Shown one piece after another: positions 36,545 through 47,104 of a DNA stretch of 64,000 nt. The DNA comes from Pseudomonadota bacterium. GTDB lineage: Bacteria > Desulfobacterota > Binatia > Binatales > Binataceae. Position numbers and translations under genes: made by a program. Every line of letters starts with the position of its first letter. Within the stretch, counting starts at the first letter, position 1. A model generated the notes under the pieces. That model did no database searches. It saw nothing but the letters and a program-made list of their open reading frames with translations, and was not told where the DNA came from. The stretch is taken from NCBI GenBank assembly GCA_021324755.1, contig JAJPIL010000009.1, forward strand, positions 113,109-177,108, written 5' to 3'.

Positions 36545-37804
36545 CTACTCAGGGCTTAAATCCACAAGCCTTTCTCCGCGCATCAAGTCCTCGACCGTTT
36601 CCCGCTGCCGCACGACATACCAACGGTTTCCATCGACAATTACCTCGGCTGGCCGCGGACGGCTGTTGTAGTTCGAAGCCATCACGAAGCCATACGCCCC
36701 AGCGCCCATCACCGCCAGTAAATCACCGGCTTGCGGCAGAGGCAAAAGGCGGTCGCGGGCGAGAAAATCGCCGCTTTCGCATATCGGACCTACCACGTCA
36801 GCAACGACCAACGGGGCCGAGGCGCGCTGCTCAACTGGCCAAATCGCATGATAGGCATCGTACAGAGACGGCCGAATAAGGTCATTCATGGCGCTGTCCA
36901 CCACGATAAAGCGCTTGACGTCGGTATCTTTGACGTACAGCACCCGAGTGAGCAGCACTCCCGCGTTGCCAACAATAACCCGTCCTGGCTCTGCAATGAG
37001 CGTAAGCTTCAACTCGCGCAATGGCTCCACAATAGCCCGAGCGTAGTCGGCCAGGTCAAAGAACTCGTCGTCATAGCGTATACCCACACCGCCGCCGAGG
37101 TCCAGGTACTTGAGTTCAAAGCCTCTGGCCCGCAGTTTCAAAACTATATCGATCAATTTTTCGCCAGCCTCGCGGAACGGGCGCGCTTCGGTAATCTGTG
37201 AGCCTATGTGGGTGCTCAGGCCAACGACTTCGAGGCTGTCCAATTTGCGCGCTTGCTCGTAGTAATCGAGAATCTGAACTAACGGGACGCCGAACTTGCT
37301 TGTCCGATGGCCAGTGGAGATGTGGGGATGGGTGCCAGGGTCGAGCGCAGGATTGACGCGCAGGCTTATCGGAGCGCGCGCACCCAGGCTTTGCGCTACC
37401 TCGGCGATGGCGTAAAGTTCGGGCAACGACTCGACGTTGAACATAAGAATTCCCGCCTTTAGAGCGGCAGCAATCTCCTCTTTGGTTTTGCCAACGCCGG
37501 AAAAAACGATTTTCTGCGCCTGAGCCCCAGCACGCAGGCAGCGCTCGAGCTCGCCCACCGATACGATGTCGAAACCGGAGCCCATCGCAGCAAAAAGCCT
37601 AAGCACGCTGAGGTTGGACAGCGCTTTAGTGGCAAAACAGATCAGATGGTCTACGCCCGCAAAAACCTGGTCAAACACCTTGAAATGGCGGCGCAAAGTC
37701 GCCGCGCTGTAGACGTAGGTCGGCACGCCCGTGTTGGCCGCGATTTGCTTAAGGGGCACCTCTTCCGCGTAAAGCTCGCCTTGCTTGTATTCGAAGTAAT
37801 GCAT
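36545..37804 (-). CDS. lysA: diaminopimelate decarboxylase
   Basis: MHYFEYKQGELYAEEVPL start, ICFATKALSNLSVLRL, SLRVNPALDPGTHPHISTGHRTSKFG, DVVGPICESGDFLARDR; ATG at 37804 preferred to the track start 37942. Confidence 0.96.
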   Translation of the reverse strand: MHYFEYKQGELYAEEVPLKQIAANTGVPTYVYSAATLRRHFKVFDQVFAGVDHLICFATKALSNLSVLRLFAAMGSGFDIVSVGELERCLRAGAQAQKIVFSGVGKTKEEIAAALKAGILMFNVESLPELYAIAEVAQSLGARAPISLRVNPALDPGTHPHISTGHRTSKFGVPLVQILDYYEQARKLDSLEVVGLSTHIGSQITEARPFREAGEKLIDIVLKLRARGFELKYLDLGGGVGIRYDDEFFDLADYARAIVEPLRELKLTLIAEPGRVIVGNAGVLLTRVLYVKDTDVKRFIVVDSAMNDLIRPSLYDAYHAIWPVEQRASAPLVVADVVGPICESGDFLARDRLLPLPQAGDLLAVMGAGAYGFVMASNYNSRPRPAEVIVDGNRWYVVRQRETVEDLMRGERLVDLSPE

Positions 37805-38053
37805 TGTCGAACGTCGTTTCGTACGAAAATCGTGTTGGAATGTAAGATCCAGCTTTACCTTCTGTGGCTCGGCCGCGCTACATGGTGCGCTCACAAGCGA
37901 GCTCGCGAGCGGCGGATTGCCAAACTTTTCTCGTCTACGCAATCGATTACATCAGTAAGCACCATAGCTAGCTCAAACCAGCTAGCCCAGGCCGCTCGCT
38001 GCTTGACGGGTAATACGAGCTTGCGCAAGAAGCTCGCTTTAAGCGAATGCTGC

Positions 38054-38560
38054 TCATTTCGGCAACGCGGCTCCCGCGCTGGTAAACGGTTTAGCCGAGG
38101 GGACGGAAGTGACCGCTCGGGTTACGGTGACTTCGTTTGACGGAGCACTCTTATCGCCGTCGTCGGTCACCGAAACGATTACATAGCGGTAAGTATGTCC
38201 CACCAGCGTGTTGCGATCGAGATAAGAAAGGGTTCTCGGCTTTTGAATTCGCTCGCGGTCAGGCACAGGGGCTTCGACGTATGGGATTAGGGGGCCTTGG
38301 TCTTCCGCGCGAAGGATAATGAAGTGGTTGAGGTCGCGCATCTCTTTTCCGCTCACGTAATGATCGGGCCTACTGAAAGTAAGTCTGATTCCGTCGGGCT
38401 CCTGGGTTGCGCGCAAGTCGGTGATAGTGGCCGGAATCGCGTCCGGCAGCGGCACTGGGCGAGTCTTATTACCGCATCCGAGGATCGAAAATACCACTAC
38501 GAACAAGAACAAAGACGCCAGGCGCGACCGGCAAACTACCCCGCCTCTGTTCAAGGCCAC
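38054..38560 (-). CDS. lipoprotein with fibronectin-type-III-like region
   Basis: Signal peptide with lipobox SILGC at CGNKTRPVPLP; YRYVIVSVTDDGDKSAPSNEVTVT. Confidence 0.82.
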   Translation of the reverse strand: MALNRGGVVCRSRLASLFLFVVVFSILGCGNKTRPVPLPDAIPATITDLRATQEPDGIRLTFSRPDHYVSGKEMRDLNHFIILRAEDQGPLIPYVEAPVPDRERIQKPRTLSYLDRNTLVGHTYRYVIVSVTDDGDKSAPSNEVTVTRAVTSVPSAKPFTSAGAALPK

Positions 38561-39966
38561 AGTTCCTTTCTGAGCTCGGCAAGTCTTCGGCGAACGGTCT
38601 GAGGCGCTGGGCCGCCGACTACTTTGCGTGCGCGTACCGAGCCCTGCGCTGACAGCAGCGCAAGCGCCTGCGGCCCAAACAGCGGAGAGTAGCGTCTTAA
38701 GTCGGCAAGGGTCATATGCTCGGGCTCTCTGGCCTGTGCAAGCGCATCACGTACCATCCGACCAACACACTCGTATGCCTCGCGAAACGGCACCCCGCGC
38801 CGCACCAGGTACTCGGCAAGATCGGTTGCAAGCGCCCATCCGCCCGCCGCCTTATGCATCGCGTCGGTCTTGAACACAAGTTGCGGCCAAAGCTTGGCGC
38901 TGAGAGCTAGCGACGGCTTTAGGGTGTCGAGCGTGTCGAAAACCCGCTCTTTGTCCTCCTGAAGGTCAGAGTTGTACGCAAGCGGAAGTCCTTTGAGCAC
39001 AGTCAACATCGCCTGGAGATTCCCCATCACCCGGCCCGTCTTAGCGCGAATAAGTTCGAGCAAATCGGGGTTCTTTTTCTGCGGCATCATCGAGCTTCCG
39101 CTCGAGAACTCGTCGGGCAGACTGACGAAGCCGAACTCGGCGCTCGACCACATGATCAGTTCCTCGCTCATGCGCGACAGATGCACCATGCAGAGGGCAG
39201 CAGCAGCGAGGAAGTCGATCACGAAGTCGCGGTCAGATACGGCGTCGAGACTATTTTCGCTAACCGTTGGGAAACCCAATTCGCGCGCTACGGCCTGGCG
39301 CTGGATGGGCAAGGTAGTGGCAGCAAGGGCGCCCGAACCAAGCGGCATCACGCGCGCGCTCTCTCGCGCTGCGGCAAAGCGCCGCTGGTCGCGTCCGAAC
39401 ATCTCCACGTAGGCGAGCACGTGATGGGCAAGGGTAACCGGCTGGGCGCGTTGCAGATGGGTATAGCCAGGCATCACGGTTTCAACGTTCTTCTCGGCCA
39501 CGCTAACTAAACTTCGCCGCAGCGCGCGCGTAAGCTCGATTACTTCCTCGAGCTCCTCGCTGAGATAAAGCCGCAGGTCCAAGACGACCTGGTCGTTGCG
39601 CGACCGCGCCGTGTGAAGCTTGCCCGCAACCGGCCCGATTAATTCCCGCAGCCGACGCTCAATCGCCATGTGAATATCCTCGTCGGCTACATCGAAGTGG
39701 AATTTCCCAGCTTCGATCTCTCGCTCGATAGCGCGAAGCCCGCGCTCGATTTTCCGCGCTTCCGCTTGGGAAATTATCCCTGCCTTGGCAAGCATCCTGA
39801 CGTGCGCGGTCGAACCCTTTATATCTTGCCGATAAAGCCGCCTATCGAACGGTAAGGACGCGGTGAACGCTTCCACTTCTGGTAGGCGCGGGCGCTCGAA
39901 GCGGGCCCTCAAAAGATTGTGCTTCCTTGTATTGGAGCTAAAACGCCTTGCTTCCATTCCTACCAC
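38551..39966 (-). CDS. argH: argininosuccinate lyase
   Basis: EDIHMAIERRLRELIG, HTARSRNDQVVLDLRLYL, GSSMMPQKKNPDLLELIRAKTGRV. Confidence 0.98.
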   Translation of the reverse strand: MVGMEARRFSSNTRKHNLLRARFERPRLPEVEAFTASLPFDRRLYRQDIKGSTAHVRMLAKAGIISQAEARKIERGLRAIEREIEAGKFHFDVADEDIHMAIERRLRELIGPVAGKLHTARSRNDQVVLDLRLYLSEELEEVIELTRALRRSLVSVAEKNVETVMPGYTHLQRAQPVTLAHHVLAYVEMFGRDQRRFAAARESARVMPLGSGALAATTLPIQRQAVARELGFPTVSENSLDAVSDRDFVIDFLAAAALCMVHLSRMSEELIMWSSAEFGFVSLPDEFSSGSSMMPQKKNPDLLELIRAKTGRVMGNLQAMLTVLKGLPLAYNSDLQEDKERVFDTLDTLKPSLALSAKLWPQLVFKTDAMHKAAGGWALATDLAEYLVRRGVPFREAYECVGRMVRDALAQAREPEHMTLADLRRYSPLFGPQALALLSAQGSVRARKVVGGPAPQTVRRRLAELRKELWP

Positions 39967-40511
39967 TTACAAGGTCAATAAAAATTCTCAAGCCAGCATG
40001 CGTCGCCCAAGGTTTTCGTCTCCCCATCCGACAATTAAAACTTTCGGCGTTGACCTTCCCCAAAATCCATGTGCACTTTCGATCTCGCTTGTCTTGCCGG
40101 CCTTGCTTGTCTTGCCGGTCACGTGCCACGGGCAAGCCAAAAGCTTGCGGTCACAGTCCCAATCCGTCGAGCTCATAGTCACCGAACGCGCCAATTCAAA
40201 ACATCTTACGCTCCAGAGTCGGAACGTGCGACGCTCACCGCTACGGAAATGTCAAAGTGGCCCTACTTAAGAGTCGAGGCTACTCAACCGAAGTGTCAAG
40301 CTCGGACGTCGAGACCGTCTGTTAGCCGTTAGACAGCGCAGGCGAAGCACGCGACAAACACTTCAATGGATAGCAGCACTCTCGGCATAGACAGCCATTC
40401 GTTAGGGCCACACATTTTTTACGTAAGGCAAGCAAGTGTCTCAAGAGACAAGGCAGATTGCGAACTGGGTAGAGGTTTCGGTAACGGCGAAGCGGTTGAA
40501 ATGAAAGTTCG

Positions 40512-41252
40512 CTATGGATGGTCGGGACTGCCTACACCGATCGCCGACTCTTCGGGCAAACCCAGCTCGGCTCGCCGCCATCCCTGGGCGAACGCTTCAG
40601 CCCGCTGCGCGCTGGTGCCGTGATCGTGCGGTATGCCGGTAAAATCGTCGCCCGTAAGCCGGTAGTAGTCGGTAAGATCGTCAATTCTGATGTTCAAACG
40701 GGAAAGCGTGTAGCCGGCAAACCGATCGGCTTCGAGCTCGCGCTTTACCGGATCGATCTGGAGTCTCTGGGGCGAAAAGTCATCGTGCGCGAGATGCCCC
40801 AGTTCGTGGGCCAAGATCGCGTACAACATAGGCTCGAGCAGGTCGTCCTCTTGTAGCCTGAACCAGTTCGAAAAAAGCGCACGCAATTGCGTCTCGCTAT
40901 ACAAGATGCAACCTCCAGCACGGGCATGAGGGCCAACCGGCCGCACCGACTCGTACACTTGCGCCGAAGCACCAGAAACTCGTTCCAATTCTTCGACTAT
41001 GGCGCGAACCGAATCGCTGGCCGGTCGCGCTTTCTCGCCACAGGCAAGCAGTTCTGCGTCAGAGCCGGACTTGCTCCTGGCTGCGGGGCGAAGGGAGTTG
41101 TCCTCAGGCACGCGCTGGCTCTCTTCTTTCTCAACACTAGTCCCCACGTATTGCCAATCGCCTTGCGCGTGTAGAATCGGCAAAGCACCATACAAGGCTA
41201 ATACAGTTGCGAAAATAATAATCGCGATTCTTTGGCTTCGCCGCCAAATCAT
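40512..41252 (-). CDS. secreted zinc metallopeptidase-like protein (HExxH)
   Basis: N-terminal signal peptide; YAILAHELGHLAHDDFSPQRLQIDPVKRELEADRFAGYTLSRL (HELGH + ExxxDRFAG). Confidence 0.82.
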   Translation of the reverse strand: MIWRRSQRIAIIIFATVLALYGALPILHAQGDWQYVGTSVEKEESQRVPEDNSLRPAARSKSGSDAELLACGEKARPASDSVRAIVEELERVSGASAQVYESVRPVGPHARAGGCILYSETQLRALFSNWFRLQEDDLLEPMLYAILAHELGHLAHDDFSPQRLQIDPVKRELEADRFAGYTLSRLNIRIDDLTDYYRLTGDDFTGIPHDHGTSAQRAEAFAQGWRRAELGLPEESAIGVGSPDHP

Positions 41253-41332
41253 TGATTATCCCGCTTAAAAGTCGCTCTGCTTCAGAATTCCAGCTCCGCA
41301 GCGCATCGGTCATGCAGGCCAGCGCTTCTTAA

Positions 41333-41348
41333 GCGTACCAGGGTACGC
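41333..41348. promoter_or_regulatory. 16-bp perfect palindrome, candidate operator
   Basis: GCGTACC-AG-GGTACGC about 80 bp upstream of the metallopeptidase start codon. Confidence 0.35.
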
Positions 41349-41902
41349 AAAACTTGTGCGCACAAAGCTTAGCGTAGGTGCCCTGCCGGAGCCTCATCTT
41401 GCTGAAAATGCGCACTAAGGCTGGTCATCTACCAGAGGTCGGTTGCGCAAGGAGCGCGCTGTGCGAATCGGCATCAGAGCGGAGGCGAACTTAATTGAGT
41501 TTTTTCGCCTTACGTTACTCGATTTGCGCCGCTACGCCTTTCCAAAACGCTGAGCGGGAAAAGTCGTGCTTTGCGGCCGCTCGAGGAAACACGCGCAGGC
41601 TTGCGGTGACTTTGACGGGGACATAAGCCTGCCACAGTGTCCCAGATACGGGCTGCCTAAATAAACGAAAAGCCTAAATTGTGAGCTCCTTTAGCTTAGG
41701 GCAAAGCTCTCGCTTACGCCTTACACGTCTTGTTTTCGAGCTGGAAGCTTTTTCGCGGACTTCGCTTTTCGAACGAATCACCCCGAATCGTCGAGCACAC
41801 AAAACCGGGGTTACGACTCTCGGCCAAAAAGGCGCCACTCTGAAAGCCTTGCCTCAGGCTTGCCGGCTGGAAGACCGATAGATAAAAGCGCTTTTTAAAA
41901 CC

Positions 41903-42097
41903 TCACTTCTCTGGCCTGCTTTCGCACCGACATCCTCGCACCACACAGCTGACGATGCCGTTTGGATGGGTGATATGAACATTAAGAAAATGCTGACACT
42001 TCGGACATCGCGCCTCGCTTTTTGCCTCCTTTGCTTGCGATGGTGAAGGGATAGGTCTTGGCCGAAGCGGTACGACTTTGCCCATCGTGCCTACCAC
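41903..42097 (-). CDS. small zinc-ribbon-like protein
   Basis: 64 aa; CPKC...SCVVRGCRC cysteine pairs. Confidence 0.55.
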   Translation of the reverse strand: MVGTMGKVVPLRPRPIPSPSQAKEAKSEARCPKCQHFLNVHITHPNGIVSCVVRGCRCESRPEK

Positions 42098-42211
42098 CCA
42101 AAGTCACGTAGTACGCATCATGAGATTCCAGCTCTAATTGTCGAAGAACAATCCGCACCTGGACTTGGCAGAATTCACAGTAAGCTTCCAGGTAAAGTTT
42201 TCTACCTTCGG

Positions 42212-43426
42212 CTAGGGCTTGCTCGATAGCCTTGAAAGCGCGCGCAGCCTCAAGGCGTTCAGTCTGATAAATCCGTCGGCATCACTGTGTCGATAGCCGC
42301 CTGCCTCATCAAAACTTGCCAGGGCCGGATCGTACAGCGAGCGGCTTGATTTTCTGCCCACGATAGACACTGAACCCTTGTAAAGTTTAAGCCTCGCAAC
42401 GCCTGTCACCCTGCGCTGCATGTGATCGATAAGCGCCTGCAATGCCTCACGTTCCGGGGCGAACCAAAAGCCGTAGTAGACCAGTTCGGCGTACCGTGTC
42501 ATAAGCGAGTCTCGCAGATGGAGCTCTTCGCGATCCAAGGTGAGTTGCTCGACCGCGCGATGGGCATGCATCAGAAGCGTCACGCCCGGGCTCTCGTAAA
42601 CGCCGCGCGACTTTATACCGACAAAGCGATTTTCCACCAGATCGACCCGGCCGACACCATGTGCACCAGCGATTTTATTGGCATAGGCGATAAGCTCGGC
42701 GGGCGTCATCCGCTTGCCGTTAATCGCCACCGGGTCGCCGGCTTCGTACTCGACCTCGACGTACTCAGGTTCGTCCGGCGCATCTTCGGGCGCAACCGTC
42801 ATGCGAAACATAGCGGGGTCTGGCTCGCGCCACGGATCTTCGAGAATGCCTCCTTCGTAGCTGACATGAAGCAAATTCCGATCGGTCGAGTAAGGCTTTT
42901 CCGGACTGACCGGCACAGGTATTCCTCTTTCGTTAGCGTAAGCGATAAGGTCTTGGCGGCTTTGAAACCTCCAATCTGGATGGCGCCACGGAGCGACAAC
43001 CTTAAGGTCCGGAGCAAGCCGAGCAAAAGCCAGCTCGAAGCGAACCTGGTCGTTTCCCTTGCCGGTAGCTCCGTGCCCAACTGCGTCGGCGCCTTCGCGC
43101 CGTGCCACCTCCACTTGACGTTTTGCTATGACCGGGCGGGCGATGGACGTCCCGAGCAAGTAGTAGCCTTCGTATACTGCGCCGCACCGAAGCATCGGAA
43201 AGACAAATTCGCGCGCAAACTCCTCGCGTAGGTCTTCGAGGCAGAATTTGCTGGCGCCGGTGCGCAAAGCTTTCTCCTCGAGCCCCGATAGTTCTTCGGC
43301 TTGTCCGATATCGGCGCAAAAAGCGATCACTTCGCACCCATAGTATTCCTTTATCCAGCGCAAAATGACCGAGGTATCCAGCCCTCCTGAATAGGCCAGC
43401 ACCAATCTCCTAATTTTTTCTTTCAT
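42212..43426 (-). CDS. argG: argininosuccinate synthase
   Basis: [61 protein letters not shown]. Confidence 0.98.
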   Translation of the reverse strand: MKEKIRRLVLAYSGGLDTSVILRWIKEYYGCEVIAFCADIGQAEELSGLEEKALRTGASKFCLEDLREEFAREFVFPMLRCGAVYEGYYLLGTSIARPVIAKRQVEVARREGADAVGHGATGKGNDQVRFELAFARLAPDLKVVAPWRHPDWRFQSRQDLIAYANERGIPVPVSPEKPYSTDRNLLHVSYEGGILEDPWREPDPAMFRMTVAPEDAPDEPEYVEVEYEAGDPVAINGKRMTPAELIAYANKIAGAHGVGRVDLVENRFVGIKSRGVYESPGVTLLMHAHRAVEQLTLDREELHLRDSLMTRYAELVYYGFWFAPEREALQALIDHMQRRVTGVARLKLYKGSVSIVGRKSSRSLYDPALASFDEAGGYRHSDADGFIRLNALRLRALSRLSSKP

Positions 43427-43599
43427 CTTCCATCCGCCTGAACCTTTAGCTCGAACCTAAATCGCGCCAGCACCGCAGCCACCTCTGCTGCTCTTGAACC
43501 ATCCCTGGCAACTACACAGTTAGAGACCCGATTTTTACTGCGAACCAAACGCCCACTTGCCTCATTCCATATCCGAGTCGCGCACGAGGGATGCCGCGC

Positions 43600-44526
43600 T
43601 TATTCGTTCAAAATCTCTGGCCTCAACAGCCATAGGAGGAGCGCCTTTTGCGCATGCAGACGGTTTTCGGCCTGATCCAGCACGATCGAGTTCGGTCCGT
43701 CGATTACGTCGTCGGTGATTTCTTCGCCGCGATGGGCGGGCAAGCAATGCATCACCAGGACGGTAGCCTTGGCGTGCTTCAGAAGTTCGCGGTTGACCTG
43801 AAATGCGCGAAAATCGCGCCTTCGCTTTTCCGCTTCATCCTCTTGCCCCATCGACACCCACGCGTCGGTGTACACCACGTCGGCGTCGTTCACCGCAACG
43901 ATCGGATCATTGACCAGCAAAGCTCTCGGGTTACGCTGCAGGCGCTCGCGAAATTCGCCCTTGGGCTCGTAGCCCTGAGGGCAAGCCATCCGAAGTTCAA
44001 AGCCGACCAGCTCCGACGCTTCGATCCAAGAGTTAGCTAGGTTGAAGCCGTCGCCTACGAAAGCTACCCTGAGCTTTTTTAAATTACCGAAGCGCTCATA
44101 CAGGGTAAGCAGGTCAGCCAAAAGTTGGCACGGATGGAGCGTATCGGTCAGCCCGTTTATCACCGGTACGTCAGCTTCGCGCGCCATGTCAAGGCATGTG
44201 GAATGAGCGAAAGTCCGAATCATGATTGCGTCGACCCATCGCGACAGGTTGCGAGCAACATCCTTGACCGCTTCGCGTCGCCCCAACCCGACCTCTTGCG
44301 GGCCAAGATAAATCGCGTGTCCTCCGAGCTGCGCCATGCCGGTCTCAAAGGTGATCCGAGTGCGCAACGAAGGCTTCTCAAAGATCATCGCCAACGTCTT
44401 GCCGCGCAAGTAAGGATGGTCGAAGCCGTAGAGTAAGTCTCTTTTAAGGCGACTGGCCAGCTTCAAAAGCTTTTCGAGCTCGTCTAAAGTAAGTGAGCTA
44501 AGCTCGATGAAATCGCGCTTCATCAC
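43600..44526 (-). CDS. argF: ornithine carbamoyltransferase
   Basis: MIFEKPSLRTRITFETGMAQLGGHAIYLG, VINGLTDTLHPCQLLADLLT, VMHCLPAHRGEEITDDV. Confidence 0.97.
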   Translation of the reverse strand: MMKRDFIELSSLTLDELEKLLKLASRLKRDLLYGFDHPYLRGKTLAMIFEKPSLRTRITFETGMAQLGGHAIYLGPQEVGLGRREAVKDVARNLSRWVDAIMIRTFAHSTCLDMAREADVPVINGLTDTLHPCQLLADLLTLYERFGNLKKLRVAFVGDGFNLANSWIEASELVGFELRMACPQGYEPKGEFRERLQRNPRALLVNDPIVAVNDADVVYTDAWVSMGQEDEAEKRRRDFRAFQVNRELLKHAKATVLVMHCLPAHRGEEITDDVIDGPNSIVLDQAENRLHAQKALLLWLLRPEILNE

Positions 44527-44605
44527 TAAAATACAGTCCCTACGACGGGTGCTGCGCCTTTTGCTTAGACCTCTGTGGCACCGGTCGGTTTAAACTTGTG
44601 TGGGG

Positions 44606-45793
44606 CTAGGCGCTCTTTAGCACTCGTCGAATAATTTCGAATCCCTCCTTAGCCTGGGCAATGGTGAGGTTTAGCGGCGGCAGAAGGCGTAGAACATTGC
44701 CAGCCGTAGCGTTCACGATAAGCCCTTGCTCAAGACACGCTTGCGCGAGCGGACGAGCTTCTCGATCGAGCACGACGCCAATCATCATTCCTCTACCGCG
44801 TACTTCCCGAATCTTGGTTTCGCCGGCCGCAAGCGCCTTGAGCTCGCCCATCAGGTAATTCCCCACCTGCGTGCAGTTCTCAAGAACGCTACCATCCTCC
44901 AACGCCTCGAGGACCGCGAGCGCCGCAGCACTGGCAACGGGATTGGCGCCAAAGGTGCTGCCGTGTGTGCCGTGCGTCATGCAGGCCGCAACCTCATCTC
45001 GCGCGATCGCGGCACCGATCGGCAGGCCTGCGCCGAGCGCCTTGGCAAGGGTTACGATGTCCGGCTTGACTTGCCAATGCTCGTAGGCGAAGAACTTACC
45101 GGTGCGGCCGACGCCGGTTTGAATCTCGTCAAGAATGAGCAGTAAGTTGCGCTGGTCGCACAGCTCGCGCAGGCCGCTCAGGTACCTTTCATCACGGGGC
45201 ACGACGACCCCGCCTTCTCCCTGAATCGGCTCTATCATTATCGCCACAGTTTCGTCGCGCACAGCCGCGCGAGCCGCATCCAGGTCGTCGAACGGAACCA
45301 TGCGAAAGCCGAGGGGCAGCGGCTCGAAGCCTACGTGATATCGCTGCTGTCCAGTGGCGGCCAGGGTCGCCAGCGTTCGACCATGAAATGAGTTGTGCGC
45401 CGTGATGATCTCGTAGCGGCCGCCGCGGCTGGCTCCCCATCGGCGGGCAACCTTAATCGCCGCTTCGTTGGCCTCTGCCCCAGAATTACATAAAAAGACC
45501 TTCCCACCACCAAATTTCAGCGAAAGCTTGCTTGCCAGGCGCGCGGAAACTTCCGTATGAAACACGTTGGAGACATGGGTCAGCTTGCCGACTTGTTCTT
45601 GCACCGCCCGCACCACACTCGGATAAGCATGGCCAAGGCTCGTCACTGCCAGACCGCAGAAAAAGTCGAGGTAGCGGCGGCCCTCGACGTCGAACAAGTA
45701 CGCCCCTTCGCCGCGCTCGAAGGCAACCGGCATGCAGGCATAAACGTCCATCAGCGCGCTGTGAGCGAGCGCAACCACGTCAGCATTAGTCAT
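44606..45793 (-). CDS. argD: acetylornithine aminotransferase
   Basis: DVEGRRYLDFFCGLAVTSLGHAYPSVVRAV, HNSFHGRTLATLAATGQQRY, LILDEIQTGVGRTGKFFAYEHW. Confidence 0.97.
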   Translation of the reverse strand: MTNADVVALAHSALMDVYACMPVAFERGEGAYLFDVEGRRYLDFFCGLAVTSLGHAYPSVVRAVQEQVGKLTHVSNVFHTEVSARLASKLSLKFGGGKVFLCNSGAEANEAAIKVARRWGASRGGRYEIITAHNSFHGRTLATLAATGQQRYHVGFEPLPLGFRMVPFDDLDAARAAVRDETVAIMIEPIQGEGGVVVPRDERYLSGLRELCDQRNLLLILDEIQTGVGRTGKFFAYEHWQVKPDIVTLAKALGAGLPIGAAIARDEVAACMTHGTHGSTFGANPVASAAALAVLEALEDGSVLENCTQVGNYLMGELKALAAGETKIREVRGRGMMIGVVLDREARPLAQACLEQGLIVNATAGNVLRLLPPLNLTIAQAKEGFEIIRRVLKSA

Positions 45794-45841
45794 TCGATAC
45801 CCCTCGAAACGTCGACTTTGAGCCTCAACAAATCCGCCCGC

Positions 45842-46804
45842 TCAGCTTGCGCCCACACCGTTAGTCAAATTCGTGGGGCGCCCCCCGAAGTCGGCCTTGC
45901 GTTTAATTGAAGCTACGACTTCCGTGCCGACGCCGGAGCGAGTGAAGATCTCCAGCAGCGCCGCATGGCGCAGTCGCCCATCGATGATATGCGTCTTGGC
46001 AACTCCTTCACGCAAGGCCTCGATACAGCACTCGACCTTTGGGATCATGCCCTCGGATATGACGCCTTGAGCGATAAGCTTTTTGGCGCGCTCGACCGAA
46101 AGTGTCGAGATGAGCTTGCCGTTGCGGTCGCGGATTCCCTCGACATCCGTCATCAAGATTAACTTTTCCGCTCTGAGCGCAGCTGCCAGCTTTCCGGCGG
46201 CGGTGTCAGCGTTGATGTTGTACGTTACTCCGTTCATGTCGCAACCAACGGGAGCCACGACCGGAATAAAGTTGGCCCGGTGCAGGGTATTGAGAACGCT
46301 TGGATTGACGTCAACGATTTTTCCGACCAGGCCCAGGTCAACCGCGCTCGTCTTGCCGTTTTTTGCTTGCAATTGAACGCGCATCTTTCGCGCCAGGATC
46401 ATCGCGCCGTCTTTGCCCGACAGTCCCACGGCCGCTCCGCCGTGACGTCCGATAAGCGCCACCAGGTCCTTGTTGATACGTTGCAGGACCATCTCGACCA
46501 CTTCCATAGTTTTTTCGTCGGTGACGCGCAGTCCCCGCACGAAGCGCGCCTTAACGCCCATCTGTTCCATCAGCGCGGAGATCTGGGGCCCGCCCCCATG
46601 GACCACGACGACCTTGATTCCCACCAAGTTGAGCATCACGACGTCTTGCGCGAAGCTCTCCTTTAGGTCTTCGGCTTCCATCGCATGGCCGCCGTACTTG
46701 ACCACAAAGGTCGAACCTTGAAAGCGCCGGATATACGGCAGCGCCTCCATCAAGACCTCCGCTCTTTCAACCAGTTTTTTTGCTTCCTGCTTCACCCCCT
46801 TCAC
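45842..46804 (-). CDS. argB: acetylglutamate kinase
   Basis: FVVKYGGHAM, VVVHGGGPQISALMEQMG, GLVGKIVDVNPSVL, LMTDVEGIRDRNGKLIS. Confidence 0.97.
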   Translation of the reverse strand: MKGVKQEAKKLVERAEVLMEALPYIRRFQGSTFVVKYGGHAMEAEDLKESFAQDVVMLNLVGIKVVVVHGGGPQISALMEQMGVKARFVRGLRVTDEKTMEVVEMVLQRINKDLVALIGRHGGAAVGLSGKDGAMILARKMRVQLQAKNGKTSAVDLGLVGKIVDVNPSVLNTLHRANFIPVVAPVGCDMNGVTYNINADTAAGKLAAALRAEKLILMTDVEGIRDRNGKLISTLSVERAKKLIAQGVISEGMIPKVECCIEALREGVAKTHIIDGRLRHAALLEIFTRSGVGTEVVASIKRKADFGGRPTNLTNGVGAS

Positions 46805-46939
46805 CTCGAAAGAAGTGCTCAGGCGTAACGCTTAAGCCAAAAGCCTCGCCGATAGCGATCCCGGCGATCTAAATAAAACAGGCGCAAACGCAACACGTGT
46901 CTTATACGTCATCGCGCGCATAAGGTTAAGAGTGGGAGC

Positions 46940-47089
46940 ATGAAACCGACTCCGCAGTCGGCAAACCGACGCAAGCGCAGAAGAGCTTTTCGCCCTAGGC
47001 GCAGGCGCAACCCTAAGCCGGTTGAGCCCCAAGAGCTTTTTGTGCGCGCTTTAGTCTCGCCGCTGGACAGTTTTTGCCGCGTCGATTAG
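46940..47089 (+). CDS. candidate Arg-rich micro-protein
   Basis: 49 aa: MKPTPQSANRRKRRRAFRPRRRRNPKPVEPQELFVRALVSPLDSFCRVD; ATG preceded by GTGGGAG; lies in the 46805-47104 gap, opposite strand to neighbours. Confidence 0.3.
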   Translation: MKPTPQSANRRKRRRAFRPRRRRNPKPVEPQELFVRALVSPLDSFCRVD

Positions 47090-47104
47090 AGATTGTGGCC
47101 CCTC

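Noticed and set aside
42422-43231. 269-aa + strand ORF
   Set aside because: Antisense to argG, no recognisable motif.
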